From: Gordonia amicalis NBRC 100051 = JCM 11271
GTDB taxonomy: Bacteria > Actinomycetota > Actinomycetes > Mycobacteriales > Mycobacteriaceae
Direction: 5' to 3'
NCBI RefSeq assembly: GCF_000332995.1
Contig: NZ_BANS01000016.1
Location: forward strand, 118,080 to 182,079
DNA: 64,000 bases
Shown: piece by piece, positions 17,682 to 26,248 of the stretch
Numbering within the stretch: position 1 is the first letter of the stretch
Layout: every line of letters starts with the position of its first letter
Translations under genes and position numbers: made by a program
The notes under the pieces: generated by a model
Databases searched by the model: none
What the model saw: the letters and a program-made list of their open reading frames with translations, nothing else
What the model was told of the DNA's origin: nothing

Positions 17682-19688
17682 TTGGCGCGCAAGAGCTTCC
17701 ATCGTTCGCGCTACCAGCGGTACACCGGTGGGCCCGACCCGCTCGCCCCGCCTGTCGACCTGCGTGAGGCGCTGGAGACGATCGGCGACGACGTCATGGC
17801 CGGTGCGTCGCCGCAGCGTGCCCTGCGGGAGTTGCTGCGCCGGGGCACCCCGAACATGCGCGGCCTCGACAAGCTCCGGGAACAGGTCAACCGGCGTCGG
17901 CAGGAGCTGCTGAAGAAGCGCAACCTCGACGGCACGTTCGCCGAGATCCGCGAGCTCCTCGACCGCGCCGTCCTCGAGGAGCGCAAGCAACTCGCCCGCG
18001 ATCTCGACGACGACGCGCGCTTCGCGGAGATGCAGATCGGCAGCCTCCCGCCGTCGACCGCGCAGGCCGTCGAAGAGCTGTCGGAGTACAACTGGCGCAG
18101 CCCCCAGGCCCGGGAGGACTACGAGAAGATCAAGGACCTCCTCGGCCGCGAGCTGCTCGATCAGCGGTTCGCCGGAATGAAGGAGGCGCTCGAAGGCGCC
18201 ACCGAGGCCGACCGGCAGCGGGTCTCGGACATGCTCAAAGATCTCAACGAGCTGCTCGAGGCGCACAACCGCGGTGAGGACACGTCGGAGATGTTCGACG
18301 AGTTCATGGACGCCCATGGCGACTTCTTCCCGGAGAATCCGCGCAACACCGAAGAACTCATCGACTCGCTGGCCCAGCGTGCCGCCGCGGCGCAGCAGTT
18401 CTACAACTCGCTCACCCCGGAGCAGCAGGCCGAGCTGGACCAGCTGGCGCAGCAGGCATTCGGTTCGCCGGACCTGATGAGTCAACTCGCGCAGATGGAT
18501 TCACAACTCCGCGCGGCGCGGCCCGGGCTGGACTGGGACAACGCGCAGTCGTTCTCGGGGGACCAGCCGATGGGACTGGGGGAGGGTGCCGAGGCGCTCC
18601 GCGACATCTCCGAACTGGAAGCGTTGTCCGAGCAGTTGTCCCAGCAGTACGCCGGAGCGCAGATGGACGACATCGACCTCGACGCTCTCGCACGGCAACT
18701 CGGCGACGAGGCGGCGGTCGACGCGCGGATGCTCGCCGAACTCGAGAAAGCGCTGTCGGAGGAGGGGTTCTTCGACCGTGCCGCGGACGGGCAACTCCGG
18801 TTGAGTCCCAAGGCGATGCGGCAACTCGGGCAGTCGATCTTCCGTGACATCGCCGAGCAGTTGTCGGGACGTCGAGGCGATCGTCAGACCCGGCGCACCG
18901 GTCTGCTCGGTGAGCCGACCGGCGCCAGCCGCGAATGGGAGTTCGGCGACACCGACCCCTGGGATGTCACCCGAACGGTGTCAAATGCGGTGTTGCGCAC
19001 TGTCTCCGAGACCACCGAGCCGTCGCTGGCGACGTCGGAGATGGCGCGGTCCGGAGTGCGGATCGACGTCCGCGACGTCGAGGTCGCGGAGACCGAGAGC
19101 CGCACCCAGGCGGCGGTCGTGCTGCTCGTCGACACCTCGTTCTCCATGGAGATGGAGGGTCGCTGGACACCGATGAAGCGCACCGCGATCGCGTTGAACC
19201 ACCTGATCTCGACCCGCTTCCGCAGCGACGAACTACATCTCATCGCCTTCGGCCGCTACGCGAGGTCCATCGACATCGCGGAACTGACCGGACTGCAACC
19301 ACGGATGGAGCAGGGCACCAACCTGCACCACGCGCTGTTGCTGGCGCAGCGGCACCTGCGTCGCTTCCCGAACGCACAACCGGTGGTCCTGGTGGTCACC
19401 GACGGCGAACCCACCGCGCATCTCGACCCCAGTGGTGAACCGTTCTTCTTCTACCCGCCGCACCCGCAGACGATCGCGTTGACCGTGCGCGAGCTCGACC
19501 ACGTCGCCCGGCTCGGCGCGCAGGTCACGTTCTTCCGTCTCGGTGAGGACCCAGGCCTGGCCCACTTCATGGACCAGATCGCGCGCCGGATCGGCGGTCG
19601 CGTCGTGGCACCGGACGTCGACGGCCTCGGCGCCGCCGTGGTCGGGGACTACCTGAAGTCCCGGAAGGGTCGTCGTCGACGCGGCTGA
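17682..19688 (+). CDS. VWA-domain protein (Rv0959-like), partner of the AAA+ ATPase
   Basis: A 668-residue cytosolic protein: long helical, Glu/Gln-rich N-terminal two thirds, then a C-terminal von Willebrand A domain with a MIDAS motif (LLVDTSFSM) and a conserved TDGEP segment. The start is TTG 17682, with AGGAG at 17671-17675 overlapping the previous stop. Immediate coupling to the AAA+ gene indicates one complex. The client protein is unknown. Confidence 0.85.
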   Translation: MARKSFHRSRYQRYTGGPDPLAPPVDLREALETIGDDVMAGASPQRALRELLRRGTPNMRGLDKLREQVNRRRQELLKKRNLDGTFAEIRELLDRAVLEERKQLARDLDDDARFAEMQIGSLPPSTAQAVEELSEYNWRSPQAREDYEKIKDLLGRELLDQRFAGMKEALEGATEADRQRVSDMLKDLNELLEAHNRGEDTSEMFDEFMDAHGDFFPENPRNTEELIDSLAQRAAAAQQFYNSLTPEQQAELDQLAQQAFGSPDLMSQLAQMDSQLRAARPGLDWDNAQSFSGDQPMGLGEGAEALRDISELEALSEQLSQQYAGAQMDDIDLDALARQLGDEAAVDARMLAELEKALSEEGFFDRAADGQLRLSPKAMRQLGQSIFRDIAEQLSGRRGDRQTRRTGLLGEPTGASREWEFGDTDPWDVTRTVSNAVLRTVSETTEPSLATSEMARSGVRIDVRDVEVAETESRTQAAVVLLVDTSFSMEMEGRWTPMKRTAIALNHLISTRFRSDELHLIAFGRYARSIDIAELTGLQPRMEQGTNLHHALLLAQRHLRRFPNAQPVVLVVTDGEPTAHLDPSGEPFFFYPPHPQTIALTVRELDHVARLGAQVTFFRLGEDPGLAHFMDQIARRIGGRVVAPDVDGLGAAVVGDYLKSRKGRRRRG

Positions 19689-19703
19689 CCGGCGGGCGCC
19701 GGC

Positions 19704-20333
19704 TCAGGCCGTGCGCGGCCTACGTCCGGCGATGGCCCACAGCACGATCCCGATCAGCAGGAGGACGGCGCCGAATCCGCCACCGAAGACGGCCAGGAGA
19801 ACCCCGCCGACACCACTGAAGATGCCGCCGAGGTCGATCGTGGCGACCACGACGCGGTCGCTGCAGAGGAACGAATAGGTTCCCGCCTCGACCACCTCGT
19901 AGGAGTCGAAGGACCGCACCTGGGTGCCGTCGTAGGGGAATTCGGCCGTCACGTCGGTACCGCGTTCGAGTGCCGCCGGTCCGGTGATCTCACAGGAGGG
20001 CGTCGCGGCGGTGTTGTCGGGGCGGAAGAGGGCGAAGGTGTCCCCGGCGTCGTATCGGTGCTCGGCCCGTGGGTCGACGACGAAGGCCTGGTCCGCCTGA
20101 TCGACCACCTGGCTGATCCCGCTGACGGCCAGCACCACGCCGACCGCGACCGATGCGACGAGGATCACGACACCGACGGCGGTGAGGATCTTGCCCCAGA
20201 GTCGCATCCCGGTCCGGTCCTTGGGGGGCGCGGGCGGCGGGTAACCGCCGTACCCGTACGGGCCGGGCTGGTTCGGGCCGGGCTGATATGGATTCGGCGC
20301 GCCGGACGAACCGGGATCGTAGGGCTGGCCCAT
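19704..20333 (-). CDS. Proline-rich membrane protein of unknown function
   Basis: A 209-residue protein: P/G/Y-rich N-terminus (about 1-45), one membrane helix (~55-80), an extracytoplasmic stretch with two cysteines (SCEIT, FLCSD) that could form a disulfide, and a C-terminal membrane helix. I chose ATG 20333 because GGAGG lies 6 nt upstream; an upstream in-frame start has none. I do not recognise a characterised family. Confidence 0.75.
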   Translation of the reverse strand: MGQPYDPGSSGAPNPYQPGPNQPGPYGYGGYPPPAPPKDRTGMRLWGKILTAVGVVILVASVAVGVVLAVSGISQVVDQADQAFVVDPRAEHRYDAGDTFALFRPDNTAATPSCEITGPAALERGTDVTAEFPYDGTQVRSFDSYEVVEAGTYSFLCSDRVVVATIDLGGIFSGVGGVLLAVFGGGFGAVLLLIGIVLWAIAGRRPRTA

Positions 20334-20472
20334 GGGTCGCCTCCGGTGTAGGTCGGGCGGGTGTCCGTCCGGGGTGAGTGAATTATGCCCCACATGCGTC
20401 GGGCGGTGGGCGGATCGTCGTCGGGGTCGGCTCAGGGTCGAAATCAGGGTGGTCTGACTGCGGTGCGGCCAC

Positions 20473-20478
20473 TAGGGT
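20473..20478 (+). promoter_or_regulatory. -10 box of the DUF1707 gene
   Basis: TAGGGT (TANNNT) ends 8 nt before GTG 20487, again consistent with a leaderless transcript. Confidence 0.5.
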
Positions 20479-20486
20479 TTCCAGAC

Positions 20487-21125
20487 GTGACCTCTTCCGG
20501 CGATCTCCCCGCACCCGACGATCGGCGGGCGCGTCTGCGTGCCGCCGACGCCGACCGGGAACTGGTGCACGAAATCCTGTCCGCAGCCATGGCTCACGGC
20601 AGCCTCTCGCCCGTCGAGTACGAGGAGCGTGCGGGAAAAGCCATGATGGCCAAGACCTTCGGCGATCTCGACGAGTTGACCGATGACCTCCCGATCGCGC
20701 AGCTCGGCGTGGCGATGCCGGCGCCGTCGATGTCGCCGGGCCCCCGGGTGACCGGTGGGAGTTCCGATGCGGCGGTGCGCCATCGCCTGGCCATCATGTC
20801 CGGTAGCGAATTGTCGGGGACCGCGGTGGTGGCCGACGCCCTCACCGCGACGGCGATCATGGGGGCCGTCGAGATCGACCTGCGCGAGGTCGAGTTCACC
20901 GCACCGGTTCTCACCATCCAGTGCATCGCGATCATGGGCGGCGTCGAGATCAGGGCCCCCGAGGGCGTGACCGTCGAGATCGGCGGCCTCGGGATCATGG
21001 GCGGCTTCGGCGGGAAGTCGCAGAAGTCGCCACGGCCGGGTGCGCCGGTCGTGCGCGTGACCGGGCTCGCGCTGATGGGCGGCGTCGAGGTGAAGGTCGT
21101 GCCGCGCGAAGATCCCGACGTGTGA
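20487..21125 (+). CDS. DUF1707 and LiaF-like domain protein
   Basis: A 212-residue soluble protein. The N-terminal DUF1707 segment (LRAADADRELVHEILSAAM, about residues 17-35) is followed by a repetitive beta domain with three IMGG/LMGG strands, as in LiaF-type 'cell-wall-active antibiotic response' C-domains. Family members are linked to envelope stress sensing, but no function is proven here. GTG 20487 gives the conserved N-terminus and has a -10 box upstream. Confidence 0.8.
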   Translation: MTSSGDLPAPDDRRARLRAADADRELVHEILSAAMAHGSLSPVEYEERAGKAMMAKTFGDLDELTDDLPIAQLGVAMPAPSMSPGPRVTGGSSDAAVRHRLAIMSGSELSGTAVVADALTATAIMGAVEIDLREVEFTAPVLTIQCIAIMGGVEIRAPEGVTVEIGGLGIMGGFGGKSQKSPRPGAPVVRVTGLALMGGVEVKVVPREDPDV

Positions 21126-21149
21126 CCGAGCCCGCGCGGTCAGCGGTCA

Positions 21150-22085
21150 TCAGGCGAGAAGCAGGGCGATGACGGCGATGGCCGGGATCGACGCGAGTGT
21201 GGTGATCAGCGCGGTGTCCCGCGCCAGGATCTGCCCGCGCCGGTAGCGGGTGGCGTAGACGAGGACGTTCTGCGCGGTCGGCAGTGCGGCGATCACGACC
21301 TGGGCGAACAGTGCCTCACCGGTCTGGCCGAATCCCCACCGCGCGATCGCGTACACCGTCAGCGGCATCACGACCATCTTCAGTGCCGCGGCGAGCGCGA
21401 TGTCGCGGCGCGGGCTCTCACCCTTCTTGAACACCTGGACGCCGGTCAGCGACAGACCGAAGGCCAGCAGCGCCGCCGGCACCGATGCGTCACCGAGCAT
21501 CTTCAGCGGTGACATCACTGCCGCGGGTGGCATCACACCGAGCACCGACACGAACAGCCCGGCGATGCCGCCGACGACGATCGGGTTGGTGATCGGGGCG
21601 ATGAGCGAATCACGGACGATCGAGGTCTCGGTGTTCCGTTCGAGGGCGGTGAGGTCGAGGGCCAACAGTGCCATCGGGGAGTAGATGACGATCTGGAACA
21701 GAAGCAGTGGCGCGATGAACGACGCGTCGTCGAGGACGAAGATCGCAATCGGGAGGCCGAGATTGACGCTGTTGACATACGACGACGAGAGCGCGCCGAT
21801 CACGAGTTCCGGGACTGGGCGTCGTAACCACAGCTTGGCGATCACGAGGTAGATGACGCCCATGAGCATCGCGCTACCACCGGCGATCACCAGCGTCGAG
21901 GAGAAGACGACCGACAGGTCCGTGGTGACCAGCGAATGGAACAGCAGCGCCGGGGTGAAGACGAAGAACACCAAGCGGGACAGGACTTCATGTGCGTGAT
22001 CGCCGATCACATGCGTCCGCCCGAGGAGATAGCCGACCCCGACTACTATGAAGATCACCGTGAAGCCGGAGATGACGCCAGACAC
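21150..22085 (-). CDS. AEC-family (auxin efflux carrier-like) transporter
   Basis: A 311-residue membrane protein with ten predicted helices in two five-helix halves, typical of bacterial AEC/BASS-like permeases. These transport small organic anions (malonate, malate and similar), but the substrate is not evident. It starts with GTG 22085 and is divergent from the following DUF4190 gene. Confidence 0.82.
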   Translation of the reverse strand: MSGVISGFTVIFIVVGVGYLLGRTHVIGDHAHEVLSRLVFFVFTPALLFHSLVTTDLSVVFSSTLVIAGGSAMLMGVIYLVIAKLWLRRPVPELVIGALSSSYVNSVNLGLPIAIFVLDDASFIAPLLLFQIVIYSPMALLALDLTALERNTETSIVRDSLIAPITNPIVVGGIAGLFVSVLGVMPPAAVMSPLKMLGDASVPAALLAFGLSLTGVQVFKKGESPRRDIALAAALKMVVMPLTVYAIARWGFGQTGEALFAQVVIAALPTAQNVLVYATRYRRGQILARDTALITTLASIPAIAVIALLLA

Positions 22086-22102
22086 CGCTCGAGTCTATTC
22101 AT

Positions 22103-22108
22103 TAGGGT
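22103..22108 (+). promoter_or_regulatory. -10 box of the first DUF4190 gene
   Basis: TAGGGT lies about 38 nt upstream of GTG 22147, inside the 61-bp divergent region shared with the AEC transporter gene. A short 5' leader carrying GAGGGGG as ribosome site would follow. Confidence 0.4.
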
Positions 22109-22146
22109 GATGAACGGATTTATCGGATCGAACGAGGGGGTTACGG

Positions 22147-22887
22147 GTGTCATATCCACCGGGACAGGGCTCGGGCCAGGGCCAGGACGACTGGGGGACG
22201 GTGCCGAGCCCCGGGGCGGCGGACGGATCGGGAGGGTCGCGCCCGAACCTGAACAAGGGTGACCAGGGTCAGGGTTCCCCGGACTACGCGCCGACCGAGT
22301 TCGGTCAGACATACCAACCGGGACCTTCCTCCGATCCGCAGGGTCAGAATCCGCAGGGTCAGAATCCGTACGGACAGAACCCGTATGGGCAGAACCCCTA
22401 TGGCCAGAACTCATACGGACAGAACCCGTACGGCCAGGACCAGAATCCGTACGGTCAGCCGCCGGGGACGGGCTACGGCCAGTACAGCGATCCCTACCAG
22501 GCCGGGCAGGCGCCCGCTTACGGATCGGCCGCCTACGGTGCCCAGAATCCTTACGGCGCTGCGCCTTACGGAGGTTACGGTTACGGCGCTCCGCAGAAGA
22601 GCACCAACGGCAAGGCGATCGGCGCACTCATCTGCGGCATCGTCGCCCTGGTCATGCTTGCCGCGTGCTTCCCGCTCGCGCTGCCCCTCGGAATCGCGGG
22701 TGTCGTCCTCGGCTTCATGTCGCGGCGTGAGGTGGAGCAGTCGGCCGGAAACCAGACCGGTGCCGGCATGGGCCTCGCCGGCATCATCACCGGCGCATTG
22801 GGAATCCTCGGCGCGATCGTGTGGATCGTGCTGTTCATCATCCTGATCGCGGCCGGCAACTCGACGGACTCGGTCTACTACTACTGA
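22147..22887 (+). CDS. DUF4190 membrane protein with Y-G-Q-N repeats
   Basis: A 246-residue protein. Residues ~1-155 are low complexity, with repeated NPYGQ units, then come two membrane helices around a short loop (MSRREVEQSAGNQTG), the DUF4190 signature. The start is GTG 22147, with GAGGGGG upstream. It is followed by a second, similar gene, suggesting a tandem duplication. Function unknown; such proteins are common in actinobacterial envelopes. Confidence 0.8.
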   Translation: MSYPPGQGSGQGQDDWGTVPSPGAADGSGGSRPNLNKGDQGQGSPDYAPTEFGQTYQPGPSSDPQGQNPQGQNPYGQNPYGQNPYGQNSYGQNPYGQDQNPYGQPPGTGYGQYSDPYQAGQAPAYGSAAYGAQNPYGAAPYGGYGYGAPQKSTNGKAIGALICGIVALVMLAACFPLALPLGIAGVVLGFMSRREVEQSAGNQTGAGMGLAGIITGALGILGAIVWIVLFIILIAAGNSTDSVYYY

Positions 22888-23026
22888 ACGAATTTCGGCC
22901 GATCTGAGCTTGCGATCGTCGACTTCTGCCCAGTTCGAGGCGTTTTCTCACTACTCTGTGACCTGCGCAGCCATGTGCATGAACGATCCTCGCGCCGCGA
23001 CGACGCACGGCTTGGAAGGGCACCTG

Positions 23027-24019
23027 ATGTCGAACCCGACCGGAGGCGGGGATCCGCGCGATCCGTCCTCCACACCCCAGTCCCCGTCGGATCAGGTACC
23101 GCCGGATTCGGCACCCGACCCGAATCCTTCTCCGGGGGAGCCGACGCAGAAGGTGTCGGCCGCAGAGCTCCTCGGCGAATCCGGCGATCGCCCAGCAGGT
23201 TCGGAGGAGACGACCGAGCCGGTGCCCTCGACGCCGGACACCCGCTCGCCCGACACCTCGACACCCCTGACCTCGACGCCGGGCCCCGGTCCGGAAGGCA
23301 CGTCGGTGCCGCAGTCGCACAGCCCGGCCGACGGTGTCACCCGCGTCATCAGCACTGGTGGCGCACGTGCCGGGGGTGCACCTCAGGGTCATACCGCGCC
23401 GCCCGCACCGCCCGGTCCGCCACCGTCGGGGTACGACTCGACACGCGTGATCTCGACCCGCCCTCCGGGTGGTCCCGGTGGGCCGGGTGGACCTCCGCAA
23501 CCGGGTTACGGCCCGCCGCCGGGTTACGGCCGGCAGGGTCCGGGGCAGCAGGGGCCGGGGCAGCAGAATCACCGGCAGCCGGCGCCGCCCGGGTACGGAC
23601 CGCAGGGGACCCCGCCCGGCTACGGCGGGGCCTACGGACAGCCCGGTCAGCCGGCGCCAGGAGGTCGGCCCGGGTACGGTCCGTCACCTCAGCAGCAGGC
23701 GCCCGCGGGGCCGCCGCCCGGACAGCATGCGTTCGGCGATGATCCTCGGCCCGGCCTGACCCCCAAGACGAATACGCTTGCGGTGGCTGCGCTGGTCGCC
23801 TCGCTGCTCGGTCTCGTGTGTGTCGGCATCGGCGGCCTGGTCGGACTCGTACTCGGCGTGGTGGCGCGCAGACAGATCGCGGCGTCAGGCGGTGGGCAGA
23901 CCGGCGACGGCCTCGCGCTGACGGCCATCGTCATCGGCTTGTTCATCGTCGTCATGTGGGTGGCGTACGGGCTGGTCGTCGCGTTCACGGGAGTGGAAAG
24001 TCCCTGGTCGTACATCTGA
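23027..24019 (+). CDS. DUF4190 membrane protein with P/G/Q-rich region
   Basis: A 330-residue paralogue of the preceding gene. A ~240-residue disordered region (first acidic and Thr/Ser/Pro-rich, then PPGYG/GQQGPG repeats) precedes two membrane helices with the ARRQIAASGGGQTGDG loop of DUF4190. ATG 23027 follows GGAAGGG by 6 nt. It has no recognisable catalytic residues; the long tail could be an interaction module. Confidence 0.78.
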   Translation: MSNPTGGGDPRDPSSTPQSPSDQVPPDSAPDPNPSPGEPTQKVSAAELLGESGDRPAGSEETTEPVPSTPDTRSPDTSTPLTSTPGPGPEGTSVPQSHSPADGVTRVISTGGARAGGAPQGHTAPPAPPGPPPSGYDSTRVISTRPPGGPGGPGGPPQPGYGPPPGYGRQGPGQQGPGQQNHRQPAPPGYGPQGTPPGYGGAYGQPGQPAPGGRPGYGPSPQQQAPAGPPPGQHAFGDDPRPGLTPKTNTLAVAALVASLLGLVCVGIGGLVGLVLGVVARRQIAASGGGQTGDGLALTAIVIGLFIVVMWVAYGLVVAFTGVESPWSYI

Positions 24020-24053
24020 CGCGGATCTGCGGAGCGTCGTACGGATGACCATT

Positions 24054-24083
24054 TTGGAGCTGGGCGGTCCCGCCAGGTAGTCT
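24054..24083 (+). promoter_or_regulatory. Promoter of rpmF
   Basis: TTGGAG (24054-24059) and TAGTCT (24078-24083) are separated by 18 bp. A 5' leader of ~105 nt would precede the rpmF ATG, room for autoregulation. Confidence 0.45.
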
Positions 24084-24197
24084 GGTCGGGTTGTGTGCCG
24101 CGCCCGCGGGGGCCGATAGGCGCACTGACTCGGGTCGATCGGTGACGCGCAGCGTTGCCGGCGGCCACGCAGACCACAGTAGGAGAAGGGCTCAACC

Positions 24198-24371
24198 ATG
24201 GCTGTACCGAAGCGCCGGATGTCGCGGGCGAACACCCGTAGCCGTCGTTCGCAGTGGAAGGCGGAAAACCCCGCACTGCAGGAAGAAAAGGTCAACGGCG
24301 TCCCCGTGCGGATTCCGCGTCGACTCGTGAAGGCCGCTCGCGCGGGCATCATCGATCTGGATCGTCGCTAG
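24198..24371 (+). CDS. rpmF: 50S ribosomal protein L32
   Basis: A 57-residue basic protein beginning [20 protein letters not shown], the L32 signature. There are no cysteines, so it is the zinc-independent (C-minus) form. AGGAGAAGGG precedes ATG 24198. It is a short stand-alone gene with its own promoter. Confidence 0.95.
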   Translation: MAVPKRRMSRANTRSRRSQWKAENPALQEEKVNGVPVRIPRRLVKAARAGIIDLDRR

Positions 24372-24493
24372 CCTTTTCCCGGTTGCCGCCTCGGCACCGC
24401 GATTTCTACACGGACGGCCGTCCCCGGTTTACCGGGGGCGGCCATTCGTATGCCGTCGGCGGACCGGCGTCCTGGTCGTGAGGAGGGTCTGAG

Positions 24494-25102
24494 GTGCTTC
24501 TCGACGTGCTGAACTTCGCGGGTGTCGCGGTGTTCGCGGCCTCCGGTGCGATGGTCGGTGTCCGCAAGGACTTCGACATGTGGGGCATCGTGACCGTCGG
24601 AGTGCTCACCGGCGCCGGTGGCGGGGTCCTGCGGGACGTCCTGCTCGGCATCACCCCACCCTCGTCGGTCCAGGGCTTCGGCAACGCGCTGACCGGCACG
24701 ATCGCCAGTCTGCTCGTCTTCGCCTTCCATCCGGCCTTCACGAAACTGCGCCGGTCGATCCTCGTCCTCGACGCCTTCGGGATGGGCCTGTTCGCGACGA
24801 CCGGGGCGTCGATCGCCGTGGACGTCGGAGCGAGCGCGTTCGCCGCCACCGCCGTCGGACTCATGACCGCAATCGGCGGCGGCGTCCTGCGGGATGTGAT
24901 CTCCAACGAGATCCCGCTGCTCCTCCAGCCCGCGGACCTCTATGCGATCCCCGCGCTGCTCGGCGCCACGATCGTCGCGGTCGGTTCCTACCACACCCCC
25001 GTCCCGCACTGGGTCTGGCTGACGGTCGGGTCGGTCCTCGCCACCGGTCTGCGTCTGCTCGGACTGAAGTTCGGGTGGCGACTCCCGACGGCCCGGCACT
25101 GA
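24494..25102 (+). CDS. TRIC-type (UPF0126) membrane channel
   Basis: A 202-residue protein with six to seven helices in two similar halves. Each half has the glycine-rich motif: GAGGGVLRDVLLG and AIGGGVLRDVISNE. That is the bacterial TRIC (trimeric cation channel-like) family. It likely conducts monovalent cations across the inner membrane. GTG 24494 has AGGAGGG 6 nt upstream. A long hairpin follows. Confidence 0.85.
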   Translation: MLLDVLNFAGVAVFAASGAMVGVRKDFDMWGIVTVGVLTGAGGGVLRDVLLGITPPSSVQGFGNALTGTIASLLVFAFHPAFTKLRRSILVLDAFGMGLFATTGASIAVDVGASAFAATAVGLMTAIGGGVLRDVISNEIPLLLQPADLYAIPALLGATIVAVGSYHTPVPHWVWLTVGSVLATGLRLLGLKFGWRLPTARH

Positions 25103-25131
25103 CCGCCGCCTCGCAGACCCACCCACCCCGC

Positions 25132-25199
25132 AAACCCACCACTTTTCCAGATATCCACCCCATTGTCGGGTGGTGGAAATCTGGAAAAAGGGTGGGTTT
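25132..25199. repeat. Long imperfect hairpin A, right arm a 34-bp exact direct repeat
   Basis: Left arm ~25132-25160 (contains CTTTTCCAGATATCCACCC) pairs imperfectly with 25168-25199. The segment 25166-25199 is identical to 26206-26239. It lies between two convergent genes, so it may act as a bidirectional terminator. A copy of the same element brackets the other end of the nuclease-domain gene. Confidence 0.7.
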
Positions 25200-25203
25200 C
25201 CGG

Positions 25204-26127
25204 TCACTCGACGCCGGCGGATCGAAGCGCTTTCTTGATCTGCGCGTAGAAAGCGGCCTTGTCGGCGAGGTCCTGCCATGTCCACCGCACGACGGTGTAC
25301 CCCTGCGCACGCAGCTTGTCCTCACGGACCTTCTCGTCGACGACGGTCTTCCAAGCCGGATCATCACCGACTGTGCCGTTGTACTTGATCATTCCGTCGA
25401 ACTCGCCGACCACCCTGTTCGCCAGCAAGAAGTCGACGCGAGCAATGAACTTGCCGTGGTCGTCGACGATCTCCACCTGCTGCTGGGGCACGGGTAGGTC
25501 AGGAGACTCGAGCATGATTGCGCGACTGAGGGACTCGCCGACGCTTTCCGATGACGCGTTCGCGTGCGGCAGCGTGCGGCGGAGCATCTCGACCCCCTTG
25601 AATCCTCGGCACGAGTCGAGGATCTGCCGCAATCGTTCCGGTCTGGCGTCGCGTCGGAGCGCGGCGTCGAGCACCGCGAGGGCCTGTCGATCGGTACCCA
25701 GGCGGGCGACATCGCACGCCGTGCGTTCGATGGATGTCACCGTCACCCCGTCGACGACCTCGATGTCCTGCGGCTCGACGACGGCCTGATGCCGGACGAT
25801 CTTCGCCGCCCGCTTCCCGACCTTCGGCGACGTGACGTGAACGTGTGACAGTTGGGGCCAGAGCACCGGCAACCGGTGGATGGCAGCCGCGGAGACGTGG
25901 CTGAACAGTCGGCCCGGGCGTCCTGCGCTCGCGGCGGCGATGACGGTCAACCGGTGCTTCTCGATGGCGTCGAGTTCGTTGACCGTGGTGAAGTCGGTCA
26001 TCGCGCCCGGCCAGAGACGGTACAGCGCTTTGCCTGTGACCATCCGCTGCAATGTGTCGTCGGTGGTGTGAGTGCCGACGGTGTCACTTCTGAGGATCAG
26101 TCCGTGCCGGTCGTTGGGTAGCTCCAT
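25204..26127 (-). CDS. AbiEi/VSR-like nuclease-domain protein
   Basis: A protein of about 307 residues. The N-terminal part looks like the AbiEi-type antitoxin/regulator fold (TSIERTACDVARLGTDRQAL). The C-terminus resembles a VSR/DUF559-type PD-(D/E)XK domain: acidic core in RVDFLLANRVVGEFDG and KVREDKLRAQGYTVVRWTWQDL. This architecture is frequent in actinobacteria and unproven; a nuclease or antitoxin role is inferred. Start ATG 26127 is chosen from protein context; GTG 26163 is possible. Identical 34-bp repeats flank the gene on both sides. Confidence 0.65.
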   Translation of the reverse strand: MELPNDRHGLILRSDTVGTHTTDDTLQRMVTGKALYRLWPGAMTDFTTVNELDAIEKHRLTVIAAASAGRPGRLFSHVSAAAIHRLPVLWPQLSHVHVTSPKVGKRAAKIVRHQAVVEPQDIEVVDGVTVTSIERTACDVARLGTDRQALAVLDAALRRDARPERLRQILDSCRGFKGVEMLRRTLPHANASSESVGESLSRAIMLESPDLPVPQQQVEIVDDHGKFIARVDFLLANRVVGEFDGMIKYNGTVGDDPAWKTVVDEKVREDKLRAQGYTVVRWTWQDLADKAAFYAQIKKALRSAGVE

Positions 26128-26170
26128 GTGAATGAGACGCACGGGCGCCCGGTTTGGACCCACCTCCTGA

Positions 26171-26239
26171 CAAATTCACCCTTTTTCCAGATTTCCACCC
26201 CCTTCTCGGGTGGTGGAAATCTGGAAAAAGGGTGGGTTT
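26171..26239. repeat. Long hairpin B, copy of hairpin A
   Basis: Arms 26171-26200 and 26208-26240 pair over ~26 bp, interrupted by a TGG insertion. Segment 26206-26239 repeats 25166-25199 exactly. It lies upstream of the nuclease-domain gene and downstream of the broken SDR gene. Confidence 0.7.
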
Positions 26240-26248
26240 GCGGGGCGG

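Noticed and set aside
24494..25497. Arg-rich forward frame overlapping the TRIC-like gene
   Set aside because: Out-of-frame shadow; the TRIC-like frame has family motifs and a proper ribosome site.
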